Part shown: positions 25,707 through 33,782 of the stretch, in pieces
Numbering within the stretch: position 1 is the first letter of the stretch
Layout: every line of letters begins with the position of its first letter
From: Weizmannia acidilactici
GTDB taxonomy: Bacteria; Bacillota; Bacilli; Bacillales; Bacillaceae_C
NCBI RefSeq assembly: GCF_008974225.1
Contig: NZ_BKZR01000001.1
Span: forward strand, 1-64,000
DNA: 64,000 nt
Direction of reading: 5' to 3'
Program-made: the position numbers and the translations under genes
Notes under the pieces: model-generated
What the model was told of the DNA's origin: nothing
The model's database searches: none
The model's input: only the letters and a program-made list of their open reading frames with translations

Positions 25707-26051
25707 ATGCACAATATTATTGATGAAATTACAAAAGATCAACTTCGCACTGATCTTCCTGATTTCCGCCCGGGTGATACGGTTCGCGTGCATGTAAAAG
25801 TTATTGAAGGCTCCCGCGAACGTATCCAGGTTTTTGAAGGTGTTGTGATCAAACGCCGCGGCGGCGGGATCAGCGAAACATTTACGGTACGGAAAGTTTC
25901 TTATGGTGTAGGCGTTGAACGTACATTCCCTCTCCATACACCTAAAATTGCGAAGATTGAAGTCGTGCGTCGCGGTAAAGTTCGCCGTGCGAAACTTTAC
26001 TACCTGCGTAATCTGCGCGGTAAAGCCGCCCGTATTAAAGAAATCCGCTGA
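25707..26051 (+). CDS. rplS: 50S ribosomal protein L19
   Basis: The 114-residue L19 sits at the 30S-50S interface. It has the family's GDTVRVHVKVIEG, FEGVVIKRRGGGISETFTVR and GVGVERTFPLH motifs. ATG 25707 follows GGAAGGAG. Separately transcribed from trmD through its own promoter and leader, with a strong terminator downstream. Confidence 0.97.
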   Translation: MHNIIDEITKDQLRTDLPDFRPGDTVRVHVKVIEGSRERIQVFEGVVIKRRGGGISETFTVRKVSYGVGVERTFPLHTPKIAKIEVVRRGKVRRAKLYYLRNLRGKAARIKEIR

Positions 26052-26069
26052 TGCAGCAATGACAGGTTC

Positions 26070-26103
26070 GAAAAGGGGCTCCTTCCAAAGGCCCCTTTTC
26101 TTC
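26070..26103 (+). terminator. terminator of rplS
   Basis: GAAAAGGGGC pairs with GCCCCTTTTC around an 11-nt loop, 18 bases after the rplS stop, followed by TTC. Confidence 0.92.
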
Positions 26104-26160
26104 ATATTATACAAAATTTCCGTGCGGTTTTTAATGGCTATGGTCATCGCAAAACCCGAT

Positions 26161-26189
26161 TTTAAAACATGATTCAAACCAGTTATAAT
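26161..26189 (+). promoter_or_regulatory. sigma-A promoter of lepB
   Basis: TTTAAA (26161-26166), 17-bp spacer, consensus TATAAT (26184-26189), 60 bp before lepB. Confidence 0.6.
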
Positions 26190-26248
26190 GCAATATGATA
26201 ATAAGGAATACACGCGATGGAAACTTGTATTGATGAGGCGGTGTGAGA

Positions 26249-26800
26249 ATGGCAAAACAGAAACAACCGAAAAATGAGCTTTGGGAATGGGTGAAGGCGC
26301 TGCTGATTGCCGTGGCACTTGCCGGGATTCTCCGCTACTTTTTCTTTGCCCCGATCATTGTCGACGGCTCTTCCATGATGCCGACATTGAAAAACGGGGA
26401 CCGGATGATTGTCAATAAGCTCGGAACGCCGAAACGTTTTGATATAGTCGTTTTCCATGCTCCCGAAGGCAAGGATTATATAAAAAGGGTCATCGGGCTG
26501 CCCGGCGACCGGATTGAATATAAGAATGACGTCTTGTACATTAATGGAAAAGCATATAAAGAGCCTTACCTTGACAAGTATAAAAAAGCGGTTGCCGACG
26601 GACCACTGACGGAAGATTTTACGTTAAAAGACATCATTGGCAGGGACACCGTGCCGAAGGGCCAAATCTTTGTCATGGGCGATAACCGTCGCTACAGCAA
26701 AGACAGCCGCCAGATTGGCACGATTCCGCTGAGCAAAGTCGTCGGCGAAACCAATTTCGTTTACTGGCCGCTGAAAGATGCCCATGTTGTCAATCATTAG
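26249..26800 (+). CDS. lepB: type I signal peptidase
   Basis: The 183-residue membrane enzyme removes signal peptides from secreted proteins. One N-terminal membrane anchor (14-34) is followed by the outside catalytic domain with S42 in DGSSMMPTL, K79 in YIKRVIGLPGD, and the C-terminal GDNRRYSKDSR box. This Ser-Lys dyad and single anchor match Gram-positive SipS-type enzymes. ATG 26249 is chosen over GTG 26243. B. subtilis has no signal peptidase at this spot between rplS and rbgA, while some other Bacillaceae do; it has its own promoter here. Confidence 0.94.
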   Translation: MAKQKQPKNELWEWVKALLIAVALAGILRYFFFAPIIVDGSSMMPTLKNGDRMIVNKLGTPKRFDIVVFHAPEGKDYIKRVIGLPGDRIEYKNDVLYINGKAYKEPYLDKYKKAVADGPLTEDFTLKDIIGRDTVPKGQIFVMGDNRRYSKDSRQIGTIPLSKVVGETNFVYWPLKDAHVVNH

Positions 26801-26870
26801 ACATTTCAATGGCTGTCTGGGGTCAGGGCCGTTATAAGCGGAAGAACGAGAGATTTGGAGTTGACACACG

Positions 26871-27713
26871 ATGGCAATACAATGGTTTCCGGGGCATATG
26901 GCCAAGGCAAGGAGAGAAGTTTCCGAAAAATTGAAGCTGGTGGATATCATCTTTGAATTGCTTGATGCCAGAATCCCCGTTTCATCTGCAAACCCGATGC
27001 TCGATGAAATCATCCAGCAAAAGCCGCGTATCAAACTATTGAACAAAGCGGATATGGCGGATCCCATAATGACATCCCGCTGGCTTGACAAGTTTTCGGG
27101 CGAAAACACATCTGTGCTGGCCATTGATGCGCAAAGCGGAAAGGGCCTGGACAAGATGGTGAAACTCGCTGAACAAATTTTGCAGCCAAAGTGGGAGAGA
27201 AAGCGTGCGAAGGGCATTAAACCGCGTGCAATCAGGGCGATGATTGTCGGGATTCCAAATGTCGGAAAATCGACCTTGATTAACAGGCTTGCCGGAAAAA
27301 ACATCGCAAAAACCGGCAATACACCCGGTGTCACAAAAGCGCAGGCTTGGATAAAAGTCGGCAAATCGATGGAACTGTTGGACACGCCGGGTATCCTATG
27401 GCCGAAGTTTGAAGATGAAGAAGTCGGTTACAAGCTTGCTCTGACCGGTGCGATTAAGGATACGATTCTCAATCTGCAGGATGTCGCGGTATTCAGTCTC
27501 CGCTTTCTTGAGGCACATTACACTGAAGCCTTAAAGGCGCGTTACAAGCTGGATGAGATCCCTGAAGATATCGTTGCGCTTTTTGACCATATCGGGCGCC
27601 TGCGCGGGTGCTTAAGAGCCGGGGGGGAAATTGATTACGACAAAACGGCTGATATCATCATCCGCGATATCCGCGGGCAAAAGCTCGGTCCTTTGACATT
27701 CGATACATTGTAA
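26871..27713 (+). CDS. rbgA: ribosome biogenesis GTPase RbgA (YlqF)
   Basis: The 280-residue circularly permuted GTPase is needed for late 50S assembly. G motifs occur in permuted order: NKADMAD (G4), GIPNVGKST (G1), GVTKAQ (G2), DTPGILWP (G3). The N-terminus carries FPGHMAKARRE with the conserved His used for catalysis in the family; the C-terminal helical domain binds rRNA. ATG 26871 follows TTTGGAG. Its stop codon lies within the terminator stem. Confidence 0.96.
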   Translation: MAIQWFPGHMAKARREVSEKLKLVDIIFELLDARIPVSSANPMLDEIIQQKPRIKLLNKADMADPIMTSRWLDKFSGENTSVLAIDAQSGKGLDKMVKLAEQILQPKWERKRAKGIKPRAIRAMIVGIPNVGKSTLINRLAGKNIAKTGNTPGVTKAQAWIKVGKSMELLDTPGILWPKFEDEEVGYKLALTGAIKDTILNLQDVAVFSLRFLEAHYTEALKARYKLDEIPEDIVALFDHIGRLRGCLRAGGEIDYDKTADIIIRDIRGQKLGPLTFDTL

Positions 27714-27745
27714 GCTCTCCCCTTTTCTGGAGGGCTTATTTTTTT
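27711..27745 (+). terminator. terminator between rbgA and rnhB
   Basis: TAAGCTCTCC (beginning at the rbgA stop) pairs with GGAGGGCTTA (27729-27738) with one wobble, then T7. The rnhB ribosome-binding site starts right after the T-tract. Confidence 0.85.
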
Positions 27746-27754
27746 AAGGGGTGG

Positions 27755-28525
27755 ATGAAAGTGAAAATCAGTGAAATTGAAGAACGGCTTGCGGTTGTCA
27801 AAGACCCGGACAATCCGTTTATATTGGCCTTGCAAAAAGACGGGAGGAAAGGCGCACAAGAAGCACTTGAAAAATGGAAGAGAAAATTAGAAAAAGAGCA
27901 TCAGGCGCTTGAAAAGTTCCGGGAAATGATGCGCTATGAAAATGCATTGCGACTGGAAGGGTATCGCCTGATCGCCGGCATTGACGAAGCGGGAAGGGGG
28001 CCGCTTGCCGGGCCGGTCGTGGCGGCGGCGGTCATCCTCCCAGAGGATTTTTATCTGGCCGGCTTGAACGACTCTAAGCAGCTGTCCGGAAAGCAGAGGG
28101 AAAAGTATTATTCCGCAATTTGTGAAAAAGCCGGCTATATTGGGGTTGGAATTGTGGATGCGGATGAAATTGATAAAATCAATATTTACAAGGCAGCCAA
28201 AAAAGCGATGATGCTGGCTGTGGAAAACTTGCTGGAAAAACCAGACCATTTGCTGATCGATGCGATGGAAATTCCTGCCCCTTATCCGCAAACTTCCATA
28301 ATAAAAGGCGATGCAAAGAGCGTTTCAATTGCGGCCGCATCCATCATCGCCAAAGTGACAAGGGACCGTTTGATGCAGGAAATGGATAAAAAATACCCTG
28401 AATACGGATTTGCCAAAAATATGGGGTACGGGACGAAAGAGCATTTGGAAGCCCTGAAACGGCACGGACCATGCCCAATACATAGAAAAACGTTTGCACC
28501 GGTTAAAAATTGGCCGGCATTTTGA
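27755..28525 (+). CDS. rnhB: ribonuclease HII
   Basis: The 256-residue nuclease cuts RNA in RNA-DNA hybrids and removes single ribonucleotides from DNA. Catalytic acids D77 and E78 (AGIDEAGRGPLAGPV) and D169 (LIDAM) are present with KGDAKSVSIAAASIIAKV. A long helical N-terminal extension (1-68) is usual for Bacillus RNase HII. ATG 27755 follows AAGGGGTGG. No room for a promoter exists between the terminator and this start, so transcription must come by readthrough or from inside rbgA. Confidence 0.95.
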   Translation: MKVKISEIEERLAVVKDPDNPFILALQKDGRKGAQEALEKWKRKLEKEHQALEKFREMMRYENALRLEGYRLIAGIDEAGRGPLAGPVVAAAVILPEDFYLAGLNDSKQLSGKQREKYYSAICEKAGYIGVGIVDADEIDKINIYKAAKKAMMLAVENLLEKPDHLLIDAMEIPAPYPQTSIIKGDAKSVSIAAASIIAKVTRDRLMQEMDKKYPEYGFAKNMGYGTKEHLEALKRHGPCPIHRKTFAPVKNWPAF

Positions 28526-28574
28526 CGATAACAAATATAGAAAAAATGAGACAGTTATAAGGCAGGGGGCATAT

Positions 28575-29828
28575 ATGCAATTTTCTTCCATTACGGAGCA
28601 GGCCCTTTCCGCGCTTTCCGGCTCAAAAATCCGCGCATTTGAATTTAAAACGGGACAGATTTTTTTCGGCACCATTCAAAAACTGTTTCCGAATGATACG
28701 GCTCTAGTGCAGGCAGGCGGGCGCACTTTTGCCGCCAAACTTCAAATTCCGCTTGAAACCGGGAAAGGCTACTGGTTCCAAACTGTTTCAACGGAAGGCG
28801 GCATACAGTTGAAAATGCTTGCCGCGGAAGATGCCGCAGCAGGCTCACACGAAAAAGCCCTATTAACGCAAATGCAGTTGCCTTCCGAAAAAACATACCA
28901 ATCCCTTGTTTCCTATTTGGCAGAACGGGGCATCCCGTTTACGAAAAACATGGCCGTTAAAATCGGCGGCTGGCTGAAACAGGTGCCGGACCTTGAAAAA
29001 GGATTAGAAGCAGCGGGTTTTATGTTGTCAAAAGACCTTCCTGTAACAAAAAGAATACTTACCGCTCTTCTTTCGGCCGGGCAGGGCGAGCCGGCAACAA
29101 ACCTCCTGAACCGTCTGCAGGCGGCGCTCGGGGCGGAACATCCAACACCGCTCGTCCAACAGCTGTTAAGCAGCCTTCAGGATCTTCAAATGACGGGCGG
29201 GGATCACGTGACAGGCGATATGTTGCGTGCGCAAATCCAGGAGACGGTACAGAAATTAGGGATTTTTTACGAAGGCAGAATTTTGCAAAACGATGGGCTG
29301 ACAAAACAAAGCGAACTGCCTTTAAAGGCGCTTCTTGTTGAATTTCTGCAAAAAGAAGGCGGTTCCCCAGAAGCAAAAGAAATTGCGGACCAAATTATAC
29401 AGAAAATGAACGGCCAGCAGCTGCTTTCTGTCCCGGATGCAGCGGTCCAGCACATCTGGATGGAAATCCCGCTGTCTTTTCCTCATTTTCAAACAAACGC
29501 GGTGATGCAGTGGTCGGGCAGGCAGAAAAAAAACGGAAAAATTGACAGCGATTATTGTAAAATCATTTTTTATTTGAATTTGCAGTTTTTAAAAGAAACA
29601 TTGGTGGAGATGAATGTGCAGAACCGTGTTGTCACGGTTCAAGTTGCAAGCGCCAAAGAAGATTTGCAGGCGGTTTGTGCGCCGTTTGTCCCCGCATTAA
29701 AGGAAGGGCTGGATGAACTCAATTATAAGCTGTCCGGCGTGCATTTCCGGACAGTGAAGGGAAAAAGCGTGCGGAATGCGGCATATCAGGCGGATTCTTC
29801 CTATAAAGGGGTGGATATACGGATATGA
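28575..29828 (+). CDS. ylqG: YlqG, FliK-like hook-length-control C-terminal domain protein
   Basis: A 417-residue protein of unknown function. The N-terminal part is low in conserved motifs. The C-terminal region (about 285-405) resembles the FliK C-terminal domain in order of segments: a hydrophobic strand pair (KIIFYLNLQFL), a 'VEMNVQNRVVTVQVAS' strand block, then the long helix ending LDELNYKLSGVHFR. Start ATG 28575 follows GCAGGGGG. It overlaps ylqH by ATGA, so a FliK-like and a FlhB-C-like protein are made together, 19 kb from the true fliK. Similarity judged by eye. Confidence 0.75.
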   Translation: MQFSSITEQALSALSGSKIRAFEFKTGQIFFGTIQKLFPNDTALVQAGGRTFAAKLQIPLETGKGYWFQTVSTEGGIQLKMLAAEDAAAGSHEKALLTQMQLPSEKTYQSLVSYLAERGIPFTKNMAVKIGGWLKQVPDLEKGLEAAGFMLSKDLPVTKRILTALLSAGQGEPATNLLNRLQAALGAEHPTPLVQQLLSSLQDLQMTGGDHVTGDMLRAQIQETVQKLGIFYEGRILQNDGLTKQSELPLKALLVEFLQKEGGSPEAKEIADQIIQKMNGQQLLSVPDAAVQHIWMEIPLSFPHFQTNAVMQWSGRQKKNGKIDSDYCKIIFYLNLQFLKETLVEMNVQNRVVTVQVASAKEDLQAVCAPFVPALKEGLDELNYKLSGVHFRTVKGKSVRNAAYQADSSYKGVDIRI

Positions 29829-30124
29829 ACGGAAAAGAGAAAGAGATAAGAGAAGCCGTTGCGCTCCAATACCGGTCGGAAATTCATTCTGCGCCGGTTG
29901 TAAAGGCGAAAGGAAAAGGCGAAGTTGCCGAGCGGATCATCGAAAAAGCACTCGAAGCAAATGTCCCGATACAAAAAGACCGGGATCTGGTTGCGTTGCT
30001 CGGGCAGCTCAATATTAATGAAACGATACCGGAAGAACTTTATGCTGCCGTTGCCGAGGTGTTTGCGTTTATTTATAGGCTTGACCAATCTTTTGAAAAC
30101 GAACAAAAAAATATTTTTAAATAA
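29825..30124 (+). CDS. ylqH: YlqH, FlhB C-terminal-domain homologue (FhlB/FlhX type)
   Basis: The 99-residue protein aligns with the part of FlhB that follows the NPTH cleavage site: AVALQYRSEIHSAPVVKAKG against AVCLQYDETKSDAPVVIAKG of this window's FlhB, and IPEELYAAVAEVFAFIYRL against IPEQFFKAVAEILAYVYKI. It lacks NPTH itself, so it is a ready-made FlhB-CC-like domain with no autocleavage and no membrane part. Such proteins are known to be able to replace the FlhB C-terminal fragment in export of late substrates in some bacteria; the role here is unproven. Confidence 0.88.
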   Translation: MNGKEKEIREAVALQYRSEIHSAPVVKAKGKGEVAERIIEKALEANVPIQKDRDLVALLGQLNINETIPEELYAAVAEVFAFIYRLDQSFENEQKNIFK

Positions 30125-30149
30125 TAATAGCGGTTTCAGTTCATTATGG

Positions 30150-30178
30150 TAGACATATTTTCTGATGTTTATTAAAAT
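30150..30178 (+). promoter_or_regulatory. sigma-A promoter of sucCD
   Basis: TAGACA (30150-30155), 17-bp spacer and TAAAAT (30173-30178), 45 bp before sucC. Confidence 0.65.
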
Positions 30179-30191
30179 GAAAGCGCAGTTA
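30178..30191 (+). promoter_or_regulatory. possible CcpA (cre) site at sucCD
   Basis: TGAAAGCGCAGTTA matches 11 of 14 positions of the cre consensus TGWAARCGYTWNCW and sits over the transcription start of the sucC promoter, where CcpA represses carbon genes. The 3' half is poor. Confidence 0.3.
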
Positions 30192-30223
30192 ATTTTTTGA
30201 ACAGTTTGATAGGAGGATGGAAC

Positions 30224-31384
30224 ATGAATATTCACGAGTATCAAGGCAAAGAGATCCTCAGAAAATATGGGGTTTCTGTGCCGAAAGGGAAAGTTGCCTT
30301 CACCGTGGATGAAGCGGTGGAAGCGGCGAAAGCACTCGGTACAGAGGTATGTGTTGTAAAAGCGCAAATCCATGCCGGCGGCCGCGGAAAAGCGGGCGGC
30401 GTCAAAGTAGCGAAAAATTTGGATGAAGTTCGTACATACGCGCAGGAGCTGCTTGGGAAAACGCTTGTTACGCATCAAACAGGCCCAGAAGGAAAAGAAG
30501 TGAAACGTCTGTTGATTGAAGAAGGATGCGATATCCAAAAAGAATACTATGTCGGCCTTGTGCTGGACCGCGCTTCTTCAAGGGTTGTGCTGATGGCGTC
30601 TGAAGAAGGCGGGACGGAAATCGAAGAAGTGGCGGCCAAAACACCGGAAAAGATTTTCAAGGAAACGATCGATCCGGCAGTCGGACTGTTGCCGTTCCAA
30701 GCGCGCCGCATTGCTTTCAATATCAATATTCCTGCTAAACTTGTAAACCAAGCTGTTAAATTCATGATGGGCTTGTACCAAGTATTTGTTGAAAAAGACT
30801 GCTCGATTGCGGAAATCAACCCGCTTGTCGTGACTGGCGACGGGAAAGTCATGGCGCTCGATGCCAAATTGAATTTCGATTCAAACGGATTGTACCGCCA
30901 GCAGGATATTTTGGAATATCGTGATTTGGATGAAGAAGACCCGAAAGAAGTTGAAGCATCGAAATACGATTTGAGCTATGTCGCTCTTGACGGGAATATC
31001 GGATGTATGGTAAACGGCGCCGGCCTTGCGATGGCGACGATGGACATTATTAAATATTACGGCGGCGACCCTGCCAACTTCCTGGATGTCGGCGGCGGCG
31101 CAACAGAAGAAAAAGTTACGGAAGCGTTTAAAATTATTCTTTCCGATGAAAAAGTAAAAGGGATTTTCGTCAATATTTTCGGCGGCATCATGAAATGTGA
31201 TGTTATCGCGGCCGGTGTGGTTGCGGCTACGAAACAGGTAGGCCTTGACATTCCGCTCGTTGTCCGTCTGGAAGGGACGAATGTTGAACTCGGAAAGAAA
31301 ATTTTAAATGAATCGGGGCTTAAAATTGTTGCGGCCGAATCGATGGCGGACGGCGCGCAAAAAATTGTTGAACTCGTAAGCTGA
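30224..31384 (+). CDS. sucC: succinyl-CoA synthetase beta subunit
   Basis: The 386-residue ATP-grasp subunit of the TCA enzyme that makes ATP (or GTP) while turning succinyl-CoA to succinate. MNIHEYQGKEILRKYGV opens the family; HAGGRGKAGGVK binds nucleotide; GCMVNGAGLAMATMD and GGGATEEKV contact CoA/phosphohistidine. ATG 30224 is preceded by AGGAGG; the open frame from 30197 is not supported. Forms a two-gene operon with sucD. Confidence 0.97.
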   Translation: MNIHEYQGKEILRKYGVSVPKGKVAFTVDEAVEAAKALGTEVCVVKAQIHAGGRGKAGGVKVAKNLDEVRTYAQELLGKTLVTHQTGPEGKEVKRLLIEEGCDIQKEYYVGLVLDRASSRVVLMASEEGGTEIEEVAAKTPEKIFKETIDPAVGLLPFQARRIAFNINIPAKLVNQAVKFMMGLYQVFVEKDCSIAEINPLVVTGDGKVMALDAKLNFDSNGLYRQQDILEYRDLDEEDPKEVEASKYDLSYVALDGNIGCMVNGAGLAMATMDIIKYYGGDPANFLDVGGGATEEKVTEAFKIILSDEKVKGIFVNIFGGIMKCDVIAAGVVAATKQVGLDIPLVVRLEGTNVELGKKILNESGLKIVAAESMADGAQKIVELVS

Positions 31385-31451
31385 TTCAATGCGCATGTCA
31401 GTGTTATGAATACGAACAAACATTCTTGAATAAAGAAGGCAGGGGAAAAAA

Positions 31452-32354
31452 GTGAGTATTTATGTAAATAAAGATACAAAAGTCATTGTTCAAGGAATTA
31501 CGGGGAAAACAGCGCTTTTCCATACGAAACAATGCCTGGAGTACGGCACAAAAATTGTCGGCGGGACTTCTCCGGGAAAAGGTGGAACAGAAGTGGAAGG
31601 CGTACCGGTTTTTAACACGGTGGAAGAAGCTGTAAAAGCGACAGGCGCCACCGTATCGGTCATTTTCGTCCCGGCCCCGTTTGCGGCGGATGCCATTATG
31701 GAAGCTGTCGATGCGGAACTCGACCTTGTCATCTGCATCACAGAGCATATTCCAGTTTTGGATATGGTCAAAGTGAAACGTTACATGGAAGGGAAGAAAA
31801 CCCGCCTGATCGGCCCGAACTGCCCTGGCATCATCACGCCTGATGAATGTAAAATCGGCATCATGCCTGGTTACATCCATAAAAAAGGCCATGTCGGCGT
31901 TGTCTCCCGCTCCGGCACGTTGACTTATGAAGCTGTCCATCAGCTCACCCAGGCGGGCATCGGCCAGTCCAATGCGATCGGAATCGGCGGCGACCCAGTT
32001 AACGGGACAAACTTTATTGATGTTTTGAAAGAATTTAACAACGACCCGGATACGGAAGCTGTCATCATGATCGGCGAAATTGGTGGAACGGCGGAAGAAG
32101 AAGCGGCACGCTGGATCAAGGCAAACATGAAGAAACCTGTCGTCGGCTTTATCGGCGGTGTTACAGCACCTCCAGGAAAACGGATGGGCCATGCCGGCGC
32201 GATCATTTCCGGCGGCAAAGGGACCGCAGCCGAAAAAATCCGCACGATGAATGAATGTGGCATCCAGGTGGCGGAAACACCAGCTGTCATTGGCGAAACA
32301 CTGATCCGCGTCCTCAAAGAAAGAGGTTTATACGAAAAATGTAAAAACCTATAA
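31452..32354 (+). CDS. sucD: succinyl-CoA synthetase alpha subunit
   Basis: The 300-residue subunit carries the phosphorylated His in GHAGAIISGGKGTA (about residue 246) and a Rossmann CoA-binding domain with VQGITGKTALFH. LIGPNCPGII and GVVSRSGTLTYEA are family motifs. GTG 31452 follows AGGGGA. Two terminators close the operon. Confidence 0.97.
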   Translation: MSIYVNKDTKVIVQGITGKTALFHTKQCLEYGTKIVGGTSPGKGGTEVEGVPVFNTVEEAVKATGATVSVIFVPAPFAADAIMEAVDAELDLVICITEHIPVLDMVKVKRYMEGKKTRLIGPNCPGIITPDECKIGIMPGYIHKKGHVGVVSRSGTLTYEAVHQLTQAGIGQSNAIGIGGDPVNGTNFIDVLKEFNNDPDTEAVIMIGEIGGTAEEEAARWIKANMKKPVVGFIGGVTAPPGKRMGHAGAIISGGKGTAAEKIRTMNECGIQVAETPAVIGETLIRVLKERGLYEKCKNL

Positions 32355-32364
32355 TGCCGTGTAA

Positions 32365-32436
32365 ATAAACCGGACCGGATCCGGCCATGCGATGCTGTAA
32401 AACGTGCCGGCCGGGTCTATTCGGTTTATGTTTTTT
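32365..32436 (+). terminator. first terminator of sucCD
   Basis: ATAAACCG (32365-32372) pairs with CGGTTTAT (32422-32429), with an inner GACC...GGCC/GGCCGGGTC pairing, then T6. Confidence 0.7.
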
Positions 32437-32454
32437 CGGCTAAAGCCGTTTTTA
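32437..32454 (+). terminator. second terminator after sucCD
   Basis: CGGC-TAAA-GCCG followed by T5, directly behind the first terminator and 18 bp before dprA. Confidence 0.6.
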
Positions 32455-32472
32455 TAGGAAGCGAGGAGTGAT

Positions 32473-33345
32473 ATGGAACCACTAAAAATAAAGTATATCC
32501 ATTTGGACCATTGCCGGGGATTAAGCCTTAGGCAAAAAATGCACATTCTACAATTTGACCCGCAGCTTGAAAAACTCTACCGGATGCCCCGCGAAGCCCT
32601 CCGCACGCTGCTCCGCATGAATCGTAACGCTTTCGACACTTTTTATAATGATCTCCATCATCTTGAACTCAAACCATATTTAGCGCTTTATAAAAAGAAA
32701 GGAATCCGGGCCACCGCAGCCTTTGAACCGGAATATCCCGCGCTGTTAAAAGAAACGTACGAGCCGCCTATTGTATTATACTCCATGGGGGATATTTCTT
32801 TATTGAAACGCAGGTGCCTCGCAGTTGTCGGTTCAAGAAAGTCCGGTACCTATGCCGAAAAAGTGGTGGACCGGTTATTTCCGGACCTGATCGAAAAAAA
32901 TTTTGTCATTGTCAGCGGGCTGGCCAAGGGAGCTGATACAATCGCCCACCGAGCCGCCATGAAATTCGGCGGAAAAACGATTGCAGTCTTGGGCAGCGGG
33001 TTTTTTCATATTTATCCGCGGGGAAATACAGTGCTGGCTGAAAAGATCAAGCAGAATCATTTGCTGTTGTCCGAATACCCCCCTTTTACACGCCCGCAAA
33101 AATGGCATTTTCCGGAACGAAACCGGATCATTAGCGGCATTTCCGAAGGGGTGGTGGTCATCCAGGCGGAAAGGCGGAGCGGCTCGCTGATCACCGCTGA
33201 TTTTGCGCTTCAGGAGGGACGGGAAGTATTCAGCATACCCGGAAACGTTTTGGACAGCCTGTCGGAAGGCACAAACCATTTAATCCAGCAGGGAGCGAAA
33301 CTTGTGGCTAACAGCTCCGATATTTTGGAAGAACTGCGCATCTGA
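32473..33345 (+). CDS. dprA: DNA processing protein DprA (Smf)
   Basis: The 290-residue Rossmann-fold protein loads RecA on single-stranded DNA during transformation. Core motifs: VVGSRKSGTYAEKVV, VSGLAKGADTIAHRAAM, AVLGSGFFHIYPRGN, SEYPPFTRPQKWHFPERNRII split over 190-212, and AERRSGSLITADFA. ATG 32473 follows GAGGAG. It lies immediately after two terminators with almost no space for a promoter; no clear ComK box (AAAA-N5-TTTT pairs) is visible. Confidence 0.94.
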   Translation: MEPLKIKYIHLDHCRGLSLRQKMHILQFDPQLEKLYRMPREALRTLLRMNRNAFDTFYNDLHHLELKPYLALYKKKGIRATAAFEPEYPALLKETYEPPIVLYSMGDISLLKRRCLAVVGSRKSGTYAEKVVDRLFPDLIEKNFVIVSGLAKGADTIAHRAAMKFGGKTIAVLGSGFFHIYPRGNTVLAEKIKQNHLLLSEYPPFTRPQKWHFPERNRIISGISEGVVVIQAERRSGSLITADFALQEGREVFSIPGNVLDSLSEGTNHLIQQGAKLVANSSDILEELRI

Positions 33346-33782
33346 AAAAAATTTCCCTGTATCGGGGTACAAAGGGCAAATTGTAAATAAAAATTCATAA
33401 ATGGATGAAGAATTTTCCATTTCGATGAAAAAACTCATGATTTTTGGATATGATGTATATAAAATAGAGAAAGAAAAGATAAAATATTACAAATGAAACC
33501 GTTTGCCATATTTGTTTTTTTGCGACAACGCTGTTAAAATTGACAAATGCGGGCTTCAAGGCTAATATTTACAAATGATTTTAAGTTGACTCTATTAAAT
33601 TTCATTGTTGGTGGCAGCCCATTTCCGGGACTTCGTCATAAAGTCCCGCGGGATAGACATGTGCGAAGCGGATTTCGTGGTCATCAACATTGTTTTACGA
33701 ACACAACCTTTAAGTTAAAAAACAGAAATACGCGTAAAGTTGTTGCAAAGAGAGGGTATATGCTCTCCGGGGAGGATTTTGA
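33346..33782 (+). promoter_or_regulatory. 437-bp dprA-topA spacer with long structured topA leader
   Basis: The first 190 bp are AT-rich and hold no gene. A consensus promoter at 33540-33568 would give a topA 5' UTR of about 210 nt. Within it, CGGGACTT (33626-33633) pairs with AAGTCCCG (33641-33648) around seven bases without a T-tract, and CGAA-GCGGA-TTTCG can form a second stem (about 33664-33678). I recognise no known riboswitch. Confidence 0.55.
33540..33568 (+). promoter_or_regulatory. sigma-A promoter of topA
   Basis: A perfect TTGACA (33540-33545), 17-bp spacer and TAATAT (33563-33568), with AT-rich DNA upstream that may act as an UP element. Confidence 0.8.
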
